NCBI RefSeq assembly: GCF_000498395.2 | Contig: NZ_CP010979.1 | Location: 5,738,501 to 5,802,500 of the forward strand | Direction of reading: 5' to 3' | Length of the DNA: 64,000 nt | From: Pseudomonas putida S13.1.2 | GTDB lineage: Bacteria; Pseudomonadota; Gammaproteobacteria; Pseudomonadales; Pseudomonadaceae | Part shown: positions 25,103 to 34,101 of the stretch, piece by piece | How positions within the stretch are numbered: position 1 is the stretch's first letter | Layout of the letters: each line of letters opens with the position of its first letter | Notes under the pieces: generated by a model | Told to the model about the DNA's origin: nothing | What the model saw: the letters and a program-made list of their open reading frames with translations, nothing else | The model's database searches: none | Position numbers and translations under genes: made by a program

Positions 25103-25735
25103 ATGTCACTGCCACCCCGTAACAAGCCGCGCCGCCCCCAGGCGCGGCCTGCCGCCGGCCCGCGTCGCCAGCCCAAGGCGCCACCGGCCGAGCCGCGCCT
25201 GATCCTGTTCAACAAACCGTTCGACGTGCTGACCCAGTTCAGCGACGGCGAAGGGCGCGCGACCCTCAAGGACTTCATCGACATCGCGGGCGTGTACCCG
25301 GCCGGGCGCTTGGACCGCGACAGTGAAGGCCTGCTGTTGCTGACCAACGATGGCGCGCTGCAGGCGCGTATTGCCGACCCCAAGCACAAGCTGGCCAAGA
25401 CTTACTGGGTACAGGTGGAAGGGGAACCGAGCGACGAGCAGTTGCAGCGCTTGCGTGATGGCGTGGAGCTGAACGATGGGCCGACCTTGCCGGCCGAGGC
25501 ACGGCGGCTGGAAGAACCCGACCTGTGGCCACGCAACCCGCCGGTACGCTTTCGCAAGAGCGTGCCGACCAGCTGGCTGGAACTGGTGATCCGCGAGGGG
25601 CGTAACCGCCAGGTACGGCGGATGACGGCGGCAGTGGGGCTGCCGACCTTGCGCCTGGTGCGGGTGCGGATTGGTGACTGGGCGCTGGATGGGCTGGAGC
25701 AGGGTTGCTGGCGGGAGGTCCCTGCCAAGCTTTAG
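25103..25735 (+). CDS. rluE: 23S rRNA pseudouridine synthase RluE-type
   Basis: RsuA/RluB/E/F-family pseudouridine synthase; RluE modifies U2457 of 23S rRNA. The 210-residue protein has a basic, proline-rich N-terminal tail (~1-32) and then the RluE-like LILFNKPFDVLTQFSD. The catalytic aspartate lies in PAGRLDRDSEGLLLLTNDG (~residues 71-89), and the C-terminal motif is EGRNRQVRRMTAAVGLPTLRL. No S4 domain is present, as usual for RluE. It sits 6 bases after amn and is likely co-transcribed, ending at a REP pair. Confidence 0.92.
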   Translation: MSLPPRNKPRRPQARPAAGPRRQPKAPPAEPRLILFNKPFDVLTQFSDGEGRATLKDFIDIAGVYPAGRLDRDSEGLLLLTNDGALQARIADPKHKLAKTYWVQVEGEPSDEQLQRLRDGVELNDGPTLPAEARRLEEPDLWPRNPPVRFRKSVPTSWLELVIREGRNRQVRRMTAAVGLPTLRLVRVRIGDWALDGLEQGCWREVPAKL

Positions 25736-25745
25736 TTCAGGTCAT

Positions 25746-25841
25746 GGGCCTGTTCGCGGGCACGCCCGCTCCCACAGGGACGGCGCAGTACTCGAAGGCA
25801 ACGCCAAATCTGTGGGAGCGGGCGTGCCCGCGAATGGCCCT
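25746..25841. repeat. REP palindrome pair
   Basis: Arms GGGCCTGTTCGCGGGCACGC and GCGTGCCCGCGAATGGCCC in inverted orientation, between the convergent rluE and DUF2788 genes. Confidence 0.9.
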
Positions 25842-25848
25842 GAAATTT

Positions 25849-26052
25849 TTATACACCTTCCAGAAACCCCACCACCACGCTCTTGATGATAAAGGCCAGC
25901 ACCCCCAGCCCCAGCACGAAGAACAGGATCAACGTCCCGAACTTGCCAGCCTTGGACTTTTTCGCCAGGTCCCAGACGATGAAACCCATGAAACCGATCA
26001 ATACGGTGACCAGGATGATCATCATCCACTCTTCGAATACGGCGGGATCCAT
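25849..26052 (-). CDS. DUF2788 small membrane protein
   Basis: A 67-residue protein with two membrane helices (MMIILVTVLIGFMGFIVWDL and LILFFVLGLGVLAFIIKSVV) joined by a short basic loop (AKKSKAGKFG), matching the DUF2788 family. It probably sits in the inner membrane; the role is unknown. The ATG at 26052 has GGAGAACACAG upstream. It lies downstream of the Lrp-type regulator on the same strand with a 54-base gap. Confidence 0.82.
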   Translation of the reverse strand: MDPAVFEEWMMIILVTVLIGFMGFIVWDLAKKSKAGKFGTLILFFVLGLGVLAFIIKSVVVGFLEGV

Positions 26053-26106
26053 CTGTGTTCTCCGGGCAGGCTGAGCAGCCGAGTATACGCCGGCTACCGT
26101 GGGCGT

Positions 26107-26583
26107 TTAACGCAGGTGGGTCAATGGCAGCTCGGTGCTGGCCAACACCTGGTTGAGCACGAAGCTCGAACGCACGCTGGTGACGCCTTCGATACGGGTC
26201 AGGCTGCCTAGAAGCAGTTTCTGGTAATGGTCCATGTCCGGCACCACCACTTTGAGCTGGTAGTCGGCATCCATCCCGGTGACCAGGCTGCATTCAAGCA
26301 CCTGCGGCAGGATACGGATGGCCGCCTCGAAGGTTTCGAAGCGCTCCGGGGTGTGGCGGTCCATGCCGATCAGCACGTAGGCGGTCAGGCTCAGGCCCAG
26401 CTTCTTGCGGTCGAGCAGGGCCACCTGGCGCGAGATGTAGCCGTCGTCCTCCAGTTGCTTGACCCGACGCGAGCATGGCGAAGGCGACAGGCCAATGCGT
26501 TCGGCCAGTTCCTGGTTGGAAATGCGCGCATCGCGCTGCAATTCGGCGAGGATGCTCAGGTCGTAGCGGTCAAGTTTGCTCAT
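26107..26583 (-). CDS. Lrp/AsnC family transcriptional regulator
   Basis: A 158-residue feast/famine regulator. The N-terminal helix-turn-helix (residues ~19-50) reads ISNQELAERIGLSPSPCSRR, followed by VKQLEDDGYI. The C-terminal RAM ligand-binding domain (~65-150) has LECSLVTGMDADYQLKVVVP. The ATG at 26583 (MSKLDRYDLSIL) is chosen over a longer frame opening at 26646, whose extra residues are not family-like. The ligand and targets are unknown. The structured segment at 26781-26898 lies divergently upstream. Confidence 0.9.
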   Translation of the reverse strand: MSKLDRYDLSILAELQRDARISNQELAERIGLSPSPCSRRVKQLEDDGYISRQVALLDRKKLGLSLTAYVLIGMDRHTPERFETFEAAIRILPQVLECSLVTGMDADYQLKVVVPDMDHYQKLLLGSLTRIEGVTSVRSSFVLNQVLASTELPLTHLR

Positions 26584-26780
26584 GGCATTTGCCCTTTTCT
26601 GTTCGTATTGCGGCGAATTATCAATCCAGGGTGAAAAATTGCGCAAGTGCTATTTATCTGAGCAATCTTCGCAATCCTCTGCCGCAACCTGTCCGGTATC
26701 TTTATCCACAGAATCACTGCCCGGACATCAGTCCACGGCGACGCGCTCTAGGCGGGCGGTCGCGGCCAGCCATCCAACAG

Positions 26781-26898
26781 GATGCACTCGGCCCCCGGGC
26801 TACACACCCTCCAGAAGACGGTGTGAGGTGAGCCGGCGCCACAAGTGCCGAGCACGGACGACAATTTCAGAAGGGAGGCCCTGTGGCCTCCCTTTTTT
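26781..26898 (+). ncRNA. Candidate structured small RNA ending in a strong terminator
   Basis: In the 396-base gap between the Lrp-type gene and the DUF6515 gene, an enclosing helix CTCGGC (26787-26792) / GCCGAG (26847-26852) contains an inner hairpin in which GGCT and ACACC pair with GGTGT and AGCC (26798-26834). A terminator follows at 26873-26898. The 5' end is not known. It could be a small RNA or a long leader of the DUF6515 gene with an attenuator. I recognise no Rfam family. Confidence 0.4.
26873..26898 (+). terminator. Strong intrinsic terminator
   Basis: Perfect 8-bp stem GGGAGGCC (26873-26880) and GGCCTCCC (26885-26892), loop CTGT, then six T. No protein-coding gene on the + strand ends just before it, so it must end a non-coding transcript or attenuate the gene at 26980. 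Confidence 0.85.
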
Positions 26899-26979
26899 CT
26901 GTCTGGAAATTTAATTGGCCTGCGTGGCGGTCACGGTAGACTGGCGGTGGTTGCCGTATTTTCTACCGAGAGGAACACC

Positions 26980-27816
26980 ATGAAGTCGCGCATCTGGCAG
27001 TTGGCAGGTGTTGGTTTGCTGGGTTTGAGCATCAGCCTGGGGGCCTTGGCCGAAGGGCCGGGTGAAGGGCATGGCGAACGAGGCCAACAGGGGCAGGCAG
27101 AAGGCACGCCCGGCCGCTCGCTGAACTCGCGCGACGAAGTGCGCCAGACCCAGCCGCCAAGGCAGGGTTACTACCAGGACATTCCCCGGCGCCACGGCGA
27201 TAACCATCAATGGGAAGCTGGCGGCCCGGGGCAACGCCCCGGTGGCGACTGGCAGGGGCGCCCGGATGGCCACGGCAATGGCTGGGGGCCTGGGCCGCAG
27301 TATCGACCGGGTCACACTGTCGATCATTTCCCCGACCGCTACTGGAAAGTGCCCTACCGGGGGGCGGACTACTTCTACTCCGGTGGCTACTGGTATCGCC
27401 CCCATGGTGGCAGTTACATCGTGGTGACCCCGCCTTACGGCGTGCGAGTCAATTACCTGCCGCCCTATGCGCAGGAGGTCTGGCTGGGTGGGGCGATGTT
27501 CTTCCTGGTGGCCGACACCTATTACCAGTACCTGGCTGACAGCCAGGAATATGTGGTGGTCAACCCGCCCGTCGGTGCCCCTGCGCCTGTACCGGTGGCA
27601 CCGGCAAACGGCGGGTATGACGTGGTGGCTTACCCGATGAACGGGCAGGGGCAACAGCAGCAGGAGCAGGACCGCTACCAGTGCCATCGCTGGGCGGTGA
27701 GCCAGTCGGGGTTCGACCCGGCGACGGCGACGTACGCACCGGCGGCCAATGTGCTCGACACCTACCGGCGGTCGCTGGGCGCCTGCTTCAGTGGGCGGGG
27801 TTACAGCATCAACTGA
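26980..27816 (+). CDS. Exported Gly/Pro/Gln-rich DUF6515-like protein
   Basis: A 278-residue secreted or periplasmic protein with signal peptide MKSRIWQLAGVGLLGLSISL (cleavage after ALA, ~residue 23). Residues ~25-110 are low-complexity, rich in Gly, Arg, Gln, Pro and His. A tyrosine-rich part (~111-190) with YWKVPYRGADYFYSGGYWY, VTPPYGVRVNYLPP and FLVADTYYQYL is typical of DUF6515. A C-terminal part has two cysteines (YQCHRWAV, LGACFSG). The ATG at 26980 has AGAGGAA before it. Function is unknown. Confidence 0.82.
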   Translation: MKSRIWQLAGVGLLGLSISLGALAEGPGEGHGERGQQGQAEGTPGRSLNSRDEVRQTQPPRQGYYQDIPRRHGDNHQWEAGGPGQRPGGDWQGRPDGHGNGWGPGPQYRPGHTVDHFPDRYWKVPYRGADYFYSGGYWYRPHGGSYIVVTPPYGVRVNYLPPYAQEVWLGGAMFFLVADTYYQYLADSQEYVVVNPPVGAPAPVPVAPANGGYDVVAYPMNGQGQQQQEQDRYQCHRWAVSQSGFDPATATYAPAANVLDTYRRSLGACFSGRGYSIN

Positions 27817-27835
27817 GCCAGATGTGCTGTCTGTC

Positions 27836-27931
27836 CCGGCCCTGTCGCCGGCAAGCCAGCTCCCACAGGTAGTGCGCATGCCTTCAGGCCGGTGCAAGCC
27901 TGTGGGAGCTGGCTTGCCGGCGATAGGGCCC
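27836..27931. repeat. REP pair (GCCGGC class)
   Basis: Inverted arms containing CGCCGGCAAGCCAGCTCCC and GGGAGCTGGCTTGCCGGCG, between the DUF6515 gene and the convergent fieF-like gene. Confidence 0.9.
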
Positions 27932-27939
27932 TTGCAGAT

Positions 27940-28809
27940 TCAAACAGGGTCAGCGTGCACCATCACATCCGCCTGTGGATAACGCTGGCGGATCACCCGC
28001 GAGGCCTCCACGCACAACCCGTGCGCGTCATGCAGCGGCAACTGCCCTGGCAGCTCCAGGTGCAGCTGCACGAACCATTGGTTGCCCGACACCCGCGTAC
28101 GCAGGTCATGCACGCCTTTCACGCCGGGTATGGCCAAAACCAGAGTGGTCATGTGCTCGCCAACATCGCCGGGCAGCTCCTTGTCCATCAGGATCGCCGT
28201 ACTCTCGCGGGCAATCTGCAACGCGCTCCAGAGGATGTAGAAGGCGATGCCCAGGCCGAACAGCGCATCCAGCTGCGGCCAGCCGAAGCGTGCGAGCAGC
28301 AGGGCCAGCAGAATGCTGCTGTTGAGCAACAAGTCCGAGCGGTAGTGCAGGGAGTCGGCTCGCACTGCAGTGGAGCCGGTCAGGCGGATGACTTTGTGCT
28401 GCAGGCTCAGCAAGGCGACGGTCAGCCCAAGTGACAGCAGCATCACCGCGATGCCGATGCCGGTATCACCCAAGGGTTGCGGGTCTTGCAGCCGTTCAAC
28501 CGCTTGCACGCCGATCAGCACCGCACTGACACCGATAAACAGCGCCTGCGCCATGCCGGCCAAGGCTTCGGCTTTACCATGGCCGAACCGGTGGTCGTCG
28601 TCGGCGGGTCGCAAGGCGTAGTGCACGGCCAGCAGGTTGAGAAACGAGGCAACAGCATCCAGTGCCGAGTCGGTCAACCCGGCCAGCAGGCTGACCGAGC
28701 CGCTCAGCCACCAGGCCAGCGCCTTGCTCAGCACCAGGATACTGGCCACCGCCAGTGAAGCGCGAGTGGCCAGGCGTAGCAGGCGCTGGTGTTCGGCCGA
28801 GGTGATCAT
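27940..28809 (-). CDS. fieF: Cation diffusion facilitator, FieF-like
   Basis: Inner-membrane divalent metal/proton antiporter exporting Fe(II), Zn(II) or similar. The 289-residue protein has six membrane helices (to ~residue 210) and a cytoplasmic metal-binding domain. The transport-site motifs are visible: DSALD in helix 2 (DSxxD, ~residues 47-51) and HYRSD in helix 5 (HxxxD, ~155-159). HRFGHGKAEALAGM follows helix 2 as in FieF. The C-terminal domain contains VHDLRTRVSGNQWFVQLHLE. Metal specificity cannot be read from sequence alone. Confidence 0.9.
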   Translation of the reverse strand: MITSAEHQRLLRLATRASLAVASILVLSKALAWWLSGSVSLLAGLTDSALDAVASFLNLLAVHYALRPADDDHRFGHGKAEALAGMAQALFIGVSAVLIGVQAVERLQDPQPLGDTGIGIAVMLLSLGLTVALLSLQHKVIRLTGSTAVRADSLHYRSDLLLNSSILLALLLARFGWPQLDALFGLGIAFYILWSALQIARESTAILMDKELPGDVGEHMTTLVLAIPGVKGVHDLRTRVSGNQWFVQLHLELPGQLPLHDAHGLCVEASRVIRQRYPQADVMVHADPV

Positions 28810-28835
28810 CCGTGGTCAACGTCCGTGTGTGGGGT

Positions 28836-29255
28836 TCAGGCTGCCGGCACCAGGCCCAGGCTGGCCAGCTGTTCGACGCTGCCGCGGTGCTGGATCAGCC
28901 GTGGGTCGTTCAGCGGCAGGCGCTGGCCCAGCTCGCTTTCGATGATGGCCTGCAACTTCAGGTTGTCGACCTTGCCGTCGGGGCTGACGGCTTCTTGCAG
29001 CTTGGCCGGGTCTACCTGGGCGGTGCGGCCCCCCGGGTAGTAGATGGCGCCAGTGGCAAAGTCGATGCCGAAGGCAATCAGCCCCGGGATCACGTAGAAC
29101 AGGATGCCGATGGCGTCCATGGCGGCTACCACGGGGTCGATCTTGCCGCCGATCTGGCCGCGCCGGTCCGGGTAGAAAATGGTACCGCAGGCCGTCAGCT
29201 GGGTCAGCATGGTGGCGATGAGGGCGCCGCCGATGACGCGGGATGGGATGCGCAT
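28836..29255 (-). CDS. Small lipoprotein of unknown function
   Basis: A 139-residue protein with a lipoprotein signal (MRIPSRVIGGALIATMLTQL, then the lipobox LTAC with Cys ~23). After the cysteine come GTIFYPDRRGQIGGKIDP, a second hydrophobic segment (AIGILFYVIPGLIAFGIDFA) and a positional GAIYYPGG. I recall homologues being labelled with enzymatic names in some databases, but nothing here supports an enzyme. It lies between fieF and hrpB, on the fieF strand. Confidence 0.75.
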   Translation of the reverse strand: MRIPSRVIGGALIATMLTQLTACGTIFYPDRRGQIGGKIDPVVAAMDAIGILFYVIPGLIAFGIDFATGAIYYPGGRTAQVDPAKLQEAVSPDGKVDNLKLQAIIESELGQRLPLNDPRLIQHRGSVEQLASLGLVPAA

Positions 29256-29372
29256 GTAAATCTCCGAGAAGGTATTCAGCAGGGCAAGCGAAGCGCCTGC
29301 GCCTGAAGCTTAAGACCATGATAGAGCAGGCTGGGTTCGCCGTTATACTCGCCAGATTGTTCGAGGACCACC

Positions 29373-31901
29373 ATGATTTCATTACCGATCGATGCAGTCT
29401 TGCCTGCTTTGCGCCAAGCCCTGGAAAAACGTGACGAAGCCGTGCTCGAAGCGCCACCCGGCGCCGGCAAGACCACCCGCGTGCCGCTGGCGCTGCTGAA
29501 CGAGCCGTGGCTGGCCGGGCAGACCATTCTCATGCTCGAACCGCGGCGCCTGGCGGCGCGGGCGGCAGCCGAACGGCTGGCCAGTGAACTGGGCGAGCAG
29601 GTCGGTGAAACGGTGGGTTACCGCATTCGCCTGGACAGCAAGGTCGGGCCGAAAACCCGTATCGAGGTGGTGACCGAAGGCATTCTTACCCGCCGCCTGC
29701 AAGCCGACCCGGCGCTGGAAGGCGTGGGCCTGCTGATCTTCGACGAATTTCACGAGCGCAGCCTGGATGCCGACCTGGCCCTGGCGCTGAGCCTCAATGG
29801 CCGCGAGTTGCTGCGTGACGACCCACCGCTGAAGATCATGCTGATGTCCGCAACCCTGGAAGGGGAGCGCTTGTCGCGGCTGCTGGACGAAGCCCCGGTG
29901 GTCAGCAGTGAGGGCCGCATGCACCCGGTGGATATCCGCTGGGGGCGGCCGTTCCAGCCGGGCGAGTTCATCGAGCCTCGGGTAGTGGACAGCGTGCTGC
30001 AGGCCTTGGCCGACCAGACGGGCAGTGTGCTGGTGTTCTTGCCGGGCCAGGCCGAAATCCGCCGGGTGCACCAGAGCCTGCAGGAGGCACTGGGCGAGCG
30101 GCCGGAGGTTCTGCTGTGCCCGCTGCATGGCGAACTCGACCTCAATGCCCAGCGTGCGGCCATCGACCCGGCGCCCAAGGGCCTGCGCAAGGTGGTGCTG
30201 GCCACCAACATTGCCGAGACCAGCCTGACCATCGACGGGGTGCGCGTAGTGGTCGACGCAGGGCTGGCGCGGGTGCCGCGGTTTGACCCTGGCAGTGGCA
30301 TGACCCGGCTGGACACCCAGCGTATCTCCCGCGCCAGCGCCACCCAGCGCGCCGGCCGTGCCGGGCGCCTGGAGCCGGGCGTGTGTTACCGGCTATGGTC
30401 CGAGGCCCAGCATGACCAGTTGGCTGCCCATGGCAGCGCCGAAATCCTCCAGGCCGACCTGGCAGGCCTGGCCCTGCAACTGGCGCGTTGGGGCGTCGCA
30501 CCCCATCAGTTGCGCTGGCTCGACCAACCGCCCAGCGCAGCGTTTGCCCAGGCGCAGGACCTGCTGGCGCGCCTGGGTGCATTCAAACCGGGCAGCCGCG
30601 ACAACCTCAGCGATCACGGCCAGGCCATGGCCGAGCTGCCGGCCCACCCCCGTATCGCCCATTTGTTGCTGCGTGGTCAGGGCCTGGGGTTGGCCGCCAT
30701 GGCCTGTGATGTGGCGGCGTTGCTCGGTGAGCGGGATATCCAGCGTGGCGCCGGTGCCGACCTGCACAGCCGGCTGGCCCTGGTCAGCGGCGAGAGCAAG
30801 GCCAGCCGCGGCGGCCAGGGTGGCGTGCAGCGCGCCCGGCAGCTTGCGCGTCAGTACCGTGGCCTGTTGCGCGGCAAGGCCGGGGCCGCCGTCGCCGACC
30901 CCGATCATCCGCGCTGGCTTGGCGCCTTGCTGGCGCTGGCCTATCCCGACCGGGTCGCGCAGCAGCGGCGTGAAGGGGGCGCCGAGTATCGCCTGGCCAA
31001 CGGGCGTGCAGCCTTGTTCGGTGAGGTCGATGCGTTGATGAAGCACCCGTGGTTGGTAATCGCCGACCTGGGTAGCCGCCAAGGCCAGCGCGAAGAGCGT
31101 ATCTACCTTGCGGCAGAATTCGACCCGGCGCTGCTCGATGATGTGCTGGCCGAGCAGGTCGAGCGTGTCGATTTACTGGACTGGGACGAGCGCGAGCAGG
31201 TGCTGCGTGCCGAACGCCAAACCAAAGTCGGTGAGCTGATACTGAGCCGCGAACCACTGACTGGTCTGACTGACGAAGCGCGCGCCAAGGCGCTACTCGG
31301 CCTGGTACGACGCAAAGGCCTCAACCTGCTGACATGGACCCCGGAACTGCGCCAGTGGCAGGCGCGGGTGGCACTGTTACGCCAGCTGGACCTGGACAAG
31401 GACGGGCAAAGCGAATGGCCCGACCTGGGTGACGAGGCGCTGCTTGCCAGCCTGGAAGACTGGTTGCAGCCCTACCTTGGCAAAGTGTCCCGCCTCAGCC
31501 ACTTCAGCGCGCTGGACCTTCCTTCGCTATTGCGCAACCTGCTGCCCTGGCCGCTGCCGCAACGCCTGGAAGAACAGGCCCCCGCGCATCTGGCCGTGCC
31601 GTCCGGTTCGAACATTCGCCTGGACTACAGCGAAACCCCGCCGATTCTCGCCGTGCGCCTGCAAGAACTGTTCGGCCTGGCCGATACCCCGCGCATCGCC
31701 AATGGCCGGCAGCAGGTCAAGTTGCACCTGCTGTCCCCGGCACGCCGCCCGGTGCAGGTGACCCAGGACCTGGCCAACTTCTGGCGTACGACCTATGCCG
31801 AAGTGAAGAAAGACCTGAAAGGGCGGTACCCCAAGCATTACTGGCCGGACGACCCGTTGGTGGCCGAGGCCACGGCGCGGGCCAAGCCTCGGGGTACCTG
31901 A
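29373..31901 (+). CDS. hrpB: ATP-dependent helicase HrpB
   Basis: DEAH-type superfamily 2 helicase of 842 residues, the usual HrpB length. Walker A is EAPPGAGKTTRVPLA (residues ~26-40), the DExH box is DEFHERSLDADLAL (~128), motif III is SATL, and motif VI is RAGRAGRLEPGVCYRLW (~330). The C-terminal HrpB domain ends with KKDLKGRYPKHYWPDDP, a strong family hallmark. The precise substrate is unclear. The gene is divergent from the small lipoprotein. Confidence 0.96.
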   Translation: MISLPIDAVLPALRQALEKRDEAVLEAPPGAGKTTRVPLALLNEPWLAGQTILMLEPRRLAARAAAERLASELGEQVGETVGYRIRLDSKVGPKTRIEVVTEGILTRRLQADPALEGVGLLIFDEFHERSLDADLALALSLNGRELLRDDPPLKIMLMSATLEGERLSRLLDEAPVVSSEGRMHPVDIRWGRPFQPGEFIEPRVVDSVLQALADQTGSVLVFLPGQAEIRRVHQSLQEALGERPEVLLCPLHGELDLNAQRAAIDPAPKGLRKVVLATNIAETSLTIDGVRVVVDAGLARVPRFDPGSGMTRLDTQRISRASATQRAGRAGRLEPGVCYRLWSEAQHDQLAAHGSAEILQADLAGLALQLARWGVAPHQLRWLDQPPSAAFAQAQDLLARLGAFKPGSRDNLSDHGQAMAELPAHPRIAHLLLRGQGLGLAAMACDVAALLGERDIQRGAGADLHSRLALVSGESKASRGGQGGVQRARQLARQYRGLLRGKAGAAVADPDHPRWLGALLALAYPDRVAQQRREGGAEYRLANGRAALFGEVDALMKHPWLVIADLGSRQGQREERIYLAAEFDPALLDDVLAEQVERVDLLDWDEREQVLRAERQTKVGELILSREPLTGLTDEARAKALLGLVRRKGLNLLTWTPELRQWQARVALLRQLDLDKDGQSEWPDLGDEALLASLEDWLQPYLGKVSRLSHFSALDLPSLLRNLLPWPLPQRLEEQAPAHLAVPSGSNIRLDYSETPPILAVRLQELFGLADTPRIANGRQQVKLHLLSPARRPVQVTQDLANFWRTTYAEVKKDLKGRYPKHYWPDDPLVAEATARAKPRGT

Positions 31902-31937
31902 TTACGGTGCTGCCTGGCCGCACCGCAGGGCTGGGCA

Positions 31938-32594
31938 TCACGCCCCGGCTTCGCCCTCCAGCAGCATGAACAGGCGGTACAGCACCACGGTGCTGAACAG
32001 CTGCAGGAAGCCGCTGAGGCTGTCCATGGCCAGCTCCATGCCGGGCGATGGCTCGGGGAAGGCCATCAGCAGCAGCCCATCGATCAGCCAGATCGGTGCC
32101 AGTACCGCTACCACACAGATCATGATGCGCATGAAGTGCCCGGTGGTCATGCGTGCGCTTTCGCGCATCGACTGCACCACCGGCAGGCCGCGCAGCACCA
32201 GCAGGTACTCGGCGAACACCAGGTTGATCATGATCCACACGCCCGGGAAGATGAACAGCGCCAGGCCGGCCATGATCAGCAGCGAGCTGATCAGGATCAG
32301 CAGGGCCAGTTGCGGCCATAGCTGCAAGGCGCGGGCGAACAGGTCGCGCTTGCCGATGTCCTGGCCGTTGCTGCGGGTGTGCAGGTAAAGAATCAGTGCC
32401 GCACTGTACAGCGGGTAGAACAGCAGGCTGACCAGCATGCCATAGGCCGGCGATGCCTGGTCGCCCATCTGCCGGTACAGCAGCTGGGTGAGCAAGGCTT
32501 CCAGCACCACCAACGGCAGGCACAGCTGGAGGATGTTCGGCAGGTGGCGGCGGAAGAAGTACAGGGAGTCGCGCAGAACGCTCAGCGGATTCAT
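31938..32594 (-). CDS. YciC/UPF0259-type inner-membrane protein
   Basis: A 218-residue protein with about five membrane helices (LCLPLVVLEALLTQLLY, LVSLLFYPLYSAALILYL, LALLILISSLLIMAGLALF, IMICVVAVLAPIWLIDGLLL and a final one). The stretch FIFPGVWIMINLVFAEYLLV and SMRESARMTTGHF match the YciC family. Function is unknown; it is likely an inner-membrane protein. It converges on hrpB with a 36-base gap and has no clear partner. Confidence 0.8.
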   Translation of the reverse strand: MNPLSVLRDSLYFFRRHLPNILQLCLPLVVLEALLTQLLYRQMGDQASPAYGMLVSLLFYPLYSAALILYLHTRSNGQDIGKRDLFARALQLWPQLALLILISSLLIMAGLALFIFPGVWIMINLVFAEYLLVLRGLPVVQSMRESARMTTGHFMRIMICVVAVLAPIWLIDGLLLMAFPEPSPGMELAMDSLSGFLQLFSTVVLYRLFMLLEGEAGA

Positions 32595-32760
32595 CAGTCA
32601 ACATCGCATGGCAGTAAAAACAGGGGCATAACTTTAGCCCAAAGCAGGCGTGGGGCTGTCACTTGCTGAAAAAAGTTTCACGCCGCCAGTGATTGAATCC
32701 CGCGCCGCTACACCCCATCTTTGACGCTGTCCGTTGTCCCGCTACCCCACGAGGTCGCCC

Positions 32761-33516
32761 ATGAACACTGAAGAACAAACCCTGATCGACGGCCTGTTCG
32801 GCCGCATCAGGCAAGCCGAAGACCCGAGCCAGCCGCGTGACGCGCAGGCCCAGGCGTGCATCGAGCAACACCTGCGCCAGCAGCCGGCGGCGCCTTACTA
32901 CATGGCCCAGGCCATCCTGGTGCAGGAGGCGGCAATCAAGCGCCTCGACGAGCAGAACAAGCAGCTGGAGGCCGAGCTGAAGCAGGCCCGCGCCCGGGCT
33001 GAGGCTGCACAAGCCGGTAACAGCGCACCAGGCAACGGTGGTGGGGGCTTCTTGTCCAGCATCTTTGGCTCGGGCGGGCGCAATGCGGCCCCGGCTGTGC
33101 AGCCTCAGCGCCCTTCGACGCCGCCGGCAGCACCCGGCGGTGGCTGGCGCGAGCCGTCGGCGCCGGGCTTCCCCCAGCCTCAGCAGCAGCCTGGCTTTGG
33201 CGCCGCGCCGGCGCGCGGCGGTGCCAGCAGCTTCCTCGGTGGGGCCATGCAGACCGCCGCCGGTGTGGCCGGTGGCGTGTTGCTGGCGCAAGGCATCAGC
33301 AGCATGTTCAACCACAACTCGCAGCCGGAAGAGGTGGTCGAGGTGATCAAGGAAGAGCCAGTACCCGCTAGTGATAGCGGCGGCTGGAACGACCAGGGCG
33401 GGCAGCAGCAAGTGGCTGACAACGGTGGTTGGGGCAGTGACCAGGGCGGTTATGCCAACACCGATTACGGCAGCGACGACGGCGGGTTCTTCTCGGACGA
33501 CGATTCGTACGTCTGA
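32761..33516 (+). CDS. DUF2076 domain protein
   Basis: A 251-residue protein of the DUF2076 family. Residues ~1-75 are helical and conserved (TEEQTLIDGLFGRIRQAE, PYYMAQAILVQEAAIKRL), followed by a coiled-coil segment (~65-85). A long Gly/Pro/Ala/Gln-rich disordered region follows, with a hydrophobic patch (SFLGGAMQTAAGVAGGVLLA, ~155-180) that could contact a membrane. The tail is acidic and repetitive in Asp/Gly. The ATG at 32761 (MNTEEQTLI) is preferred to the upstream codon at 32734. It may act in the periplasm, but no signal peptide is seen. Confidence 0.85.
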   Translation: MNTEEQTLIDGLFGRIRQAEDPSQPRDAQAQACIEQHLRQQPAAPYYMAQAILVQEAAIKRLDEQNKQLEAELKQARARAEAAQAGNSAPGNGGGGFLSSIFGSGGRNAAPAVQPQRPSTPPAAPGGGWREPSAPGFPQPQQQPGFGAAPARGGASSFLGGAMQTAAGVAGGVLLAQGISSMFNHNSQPEEVVEVIKEEPVPASDSGGWNDQGGQQQVADNGGWGSDQGGYANTDYGSDDGGFFSDDDSYV

Positions 33517-33544
33517 CAGGTCTGGCATACTGCTGGCAATTTTG

Positions 33545-33578
33545 GGGGGGCGCTTTGCGCCCCTTCGCGGGCAGCAGC
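33545..33578. repeat. Hairpin and REP remnant
   Basis: GGGGCGC-TTT-GCGCCCC hairpin (33547-33563) followed by TTCGCGGGCAGCAGCCC, which looks like half a REP. It lies between the DUF2076 gene and the NYN gene and may end the former transcript. Confidence 0.55.
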
Positions 33579-33612
33579 CCCCGGTATTCCAGGCCAGACA
33601 TGAGGTTCCCAG

Positions 33613-34092
33613 GTGAAAAAGATCGCGCTGTTCGCCGATGTGCAGAACCTCTACTACACCGTGCGCCAGGCCCACGGCTGCCATTTCAACTACACCGCGT
33701 TGTGGGCCGACGTCAGCCGTGAAGGCCAGATTGTCGAAGCGGTGGCTTATGCCATCGACCGTGGCGACAGCAAGCAGCAGCAGTTCCAGCAAATTTTGCG
33801 CAACCTGGGTTTCGATGTGCGCCTCAAACCCTTCATCCAGCGCAGCGATGGCTCGGCCAAAGGGGACTGGGATGTGGGTATTACCCTGGATGTGATCGAC
33901 GCGGCCAGCCGGGTCGACCAGGTGGTGCTCGCCTCTGGCGATGGTGACTTCGACCTGTTGCTGGAGCGGGTGATCCAGCGCCACGGTACAGAGGCCGTCG
34001 TGTATGGGGTGCCTGGGCTTACCGCATTGTCGTTGATCCGTGCGGCCACCCGTTATGTGCCCATCGAGGGTAAGCTATTGCTCAAACATTGA
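33613..34092 (+). CDS. NYN-domain (LabA/DUF88) putative ribonuclease
   Basis: A 159-residue single-domain protein with the PIN-like NYN fold. Acidic positions expected for metal-dependent RNA cleavage are present: IALFADVQNLYYTVR near the start (D, N), the central KGDWDVGITLDVID (~residues 93-106) and VLASGDGDFDLLLERV (~113-128). The start is GTG at 33613 with GAGG upstream. The DnaQ-like exonuclease gene follows 9 bases after the stop, so two nuclease genes are probably co-expressed. Confidence 0.88.
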   Translation: MKKIALFADVQNLYYTVRQAHGCHFNYTALWADVSREGQIVEAVAYAIDRGDSKQQQFQQILRNLGFDVRLKPFIQRSDGSAKGDWDVGITLDVIDAASRVDQVVLASGDGDFDLLLERVIQRHGTEAVVYGVPGLTALSLIRAATRYVPIEGKLLLKH

Positions 34093-34101
34093 GGCCCTTT
34101 G

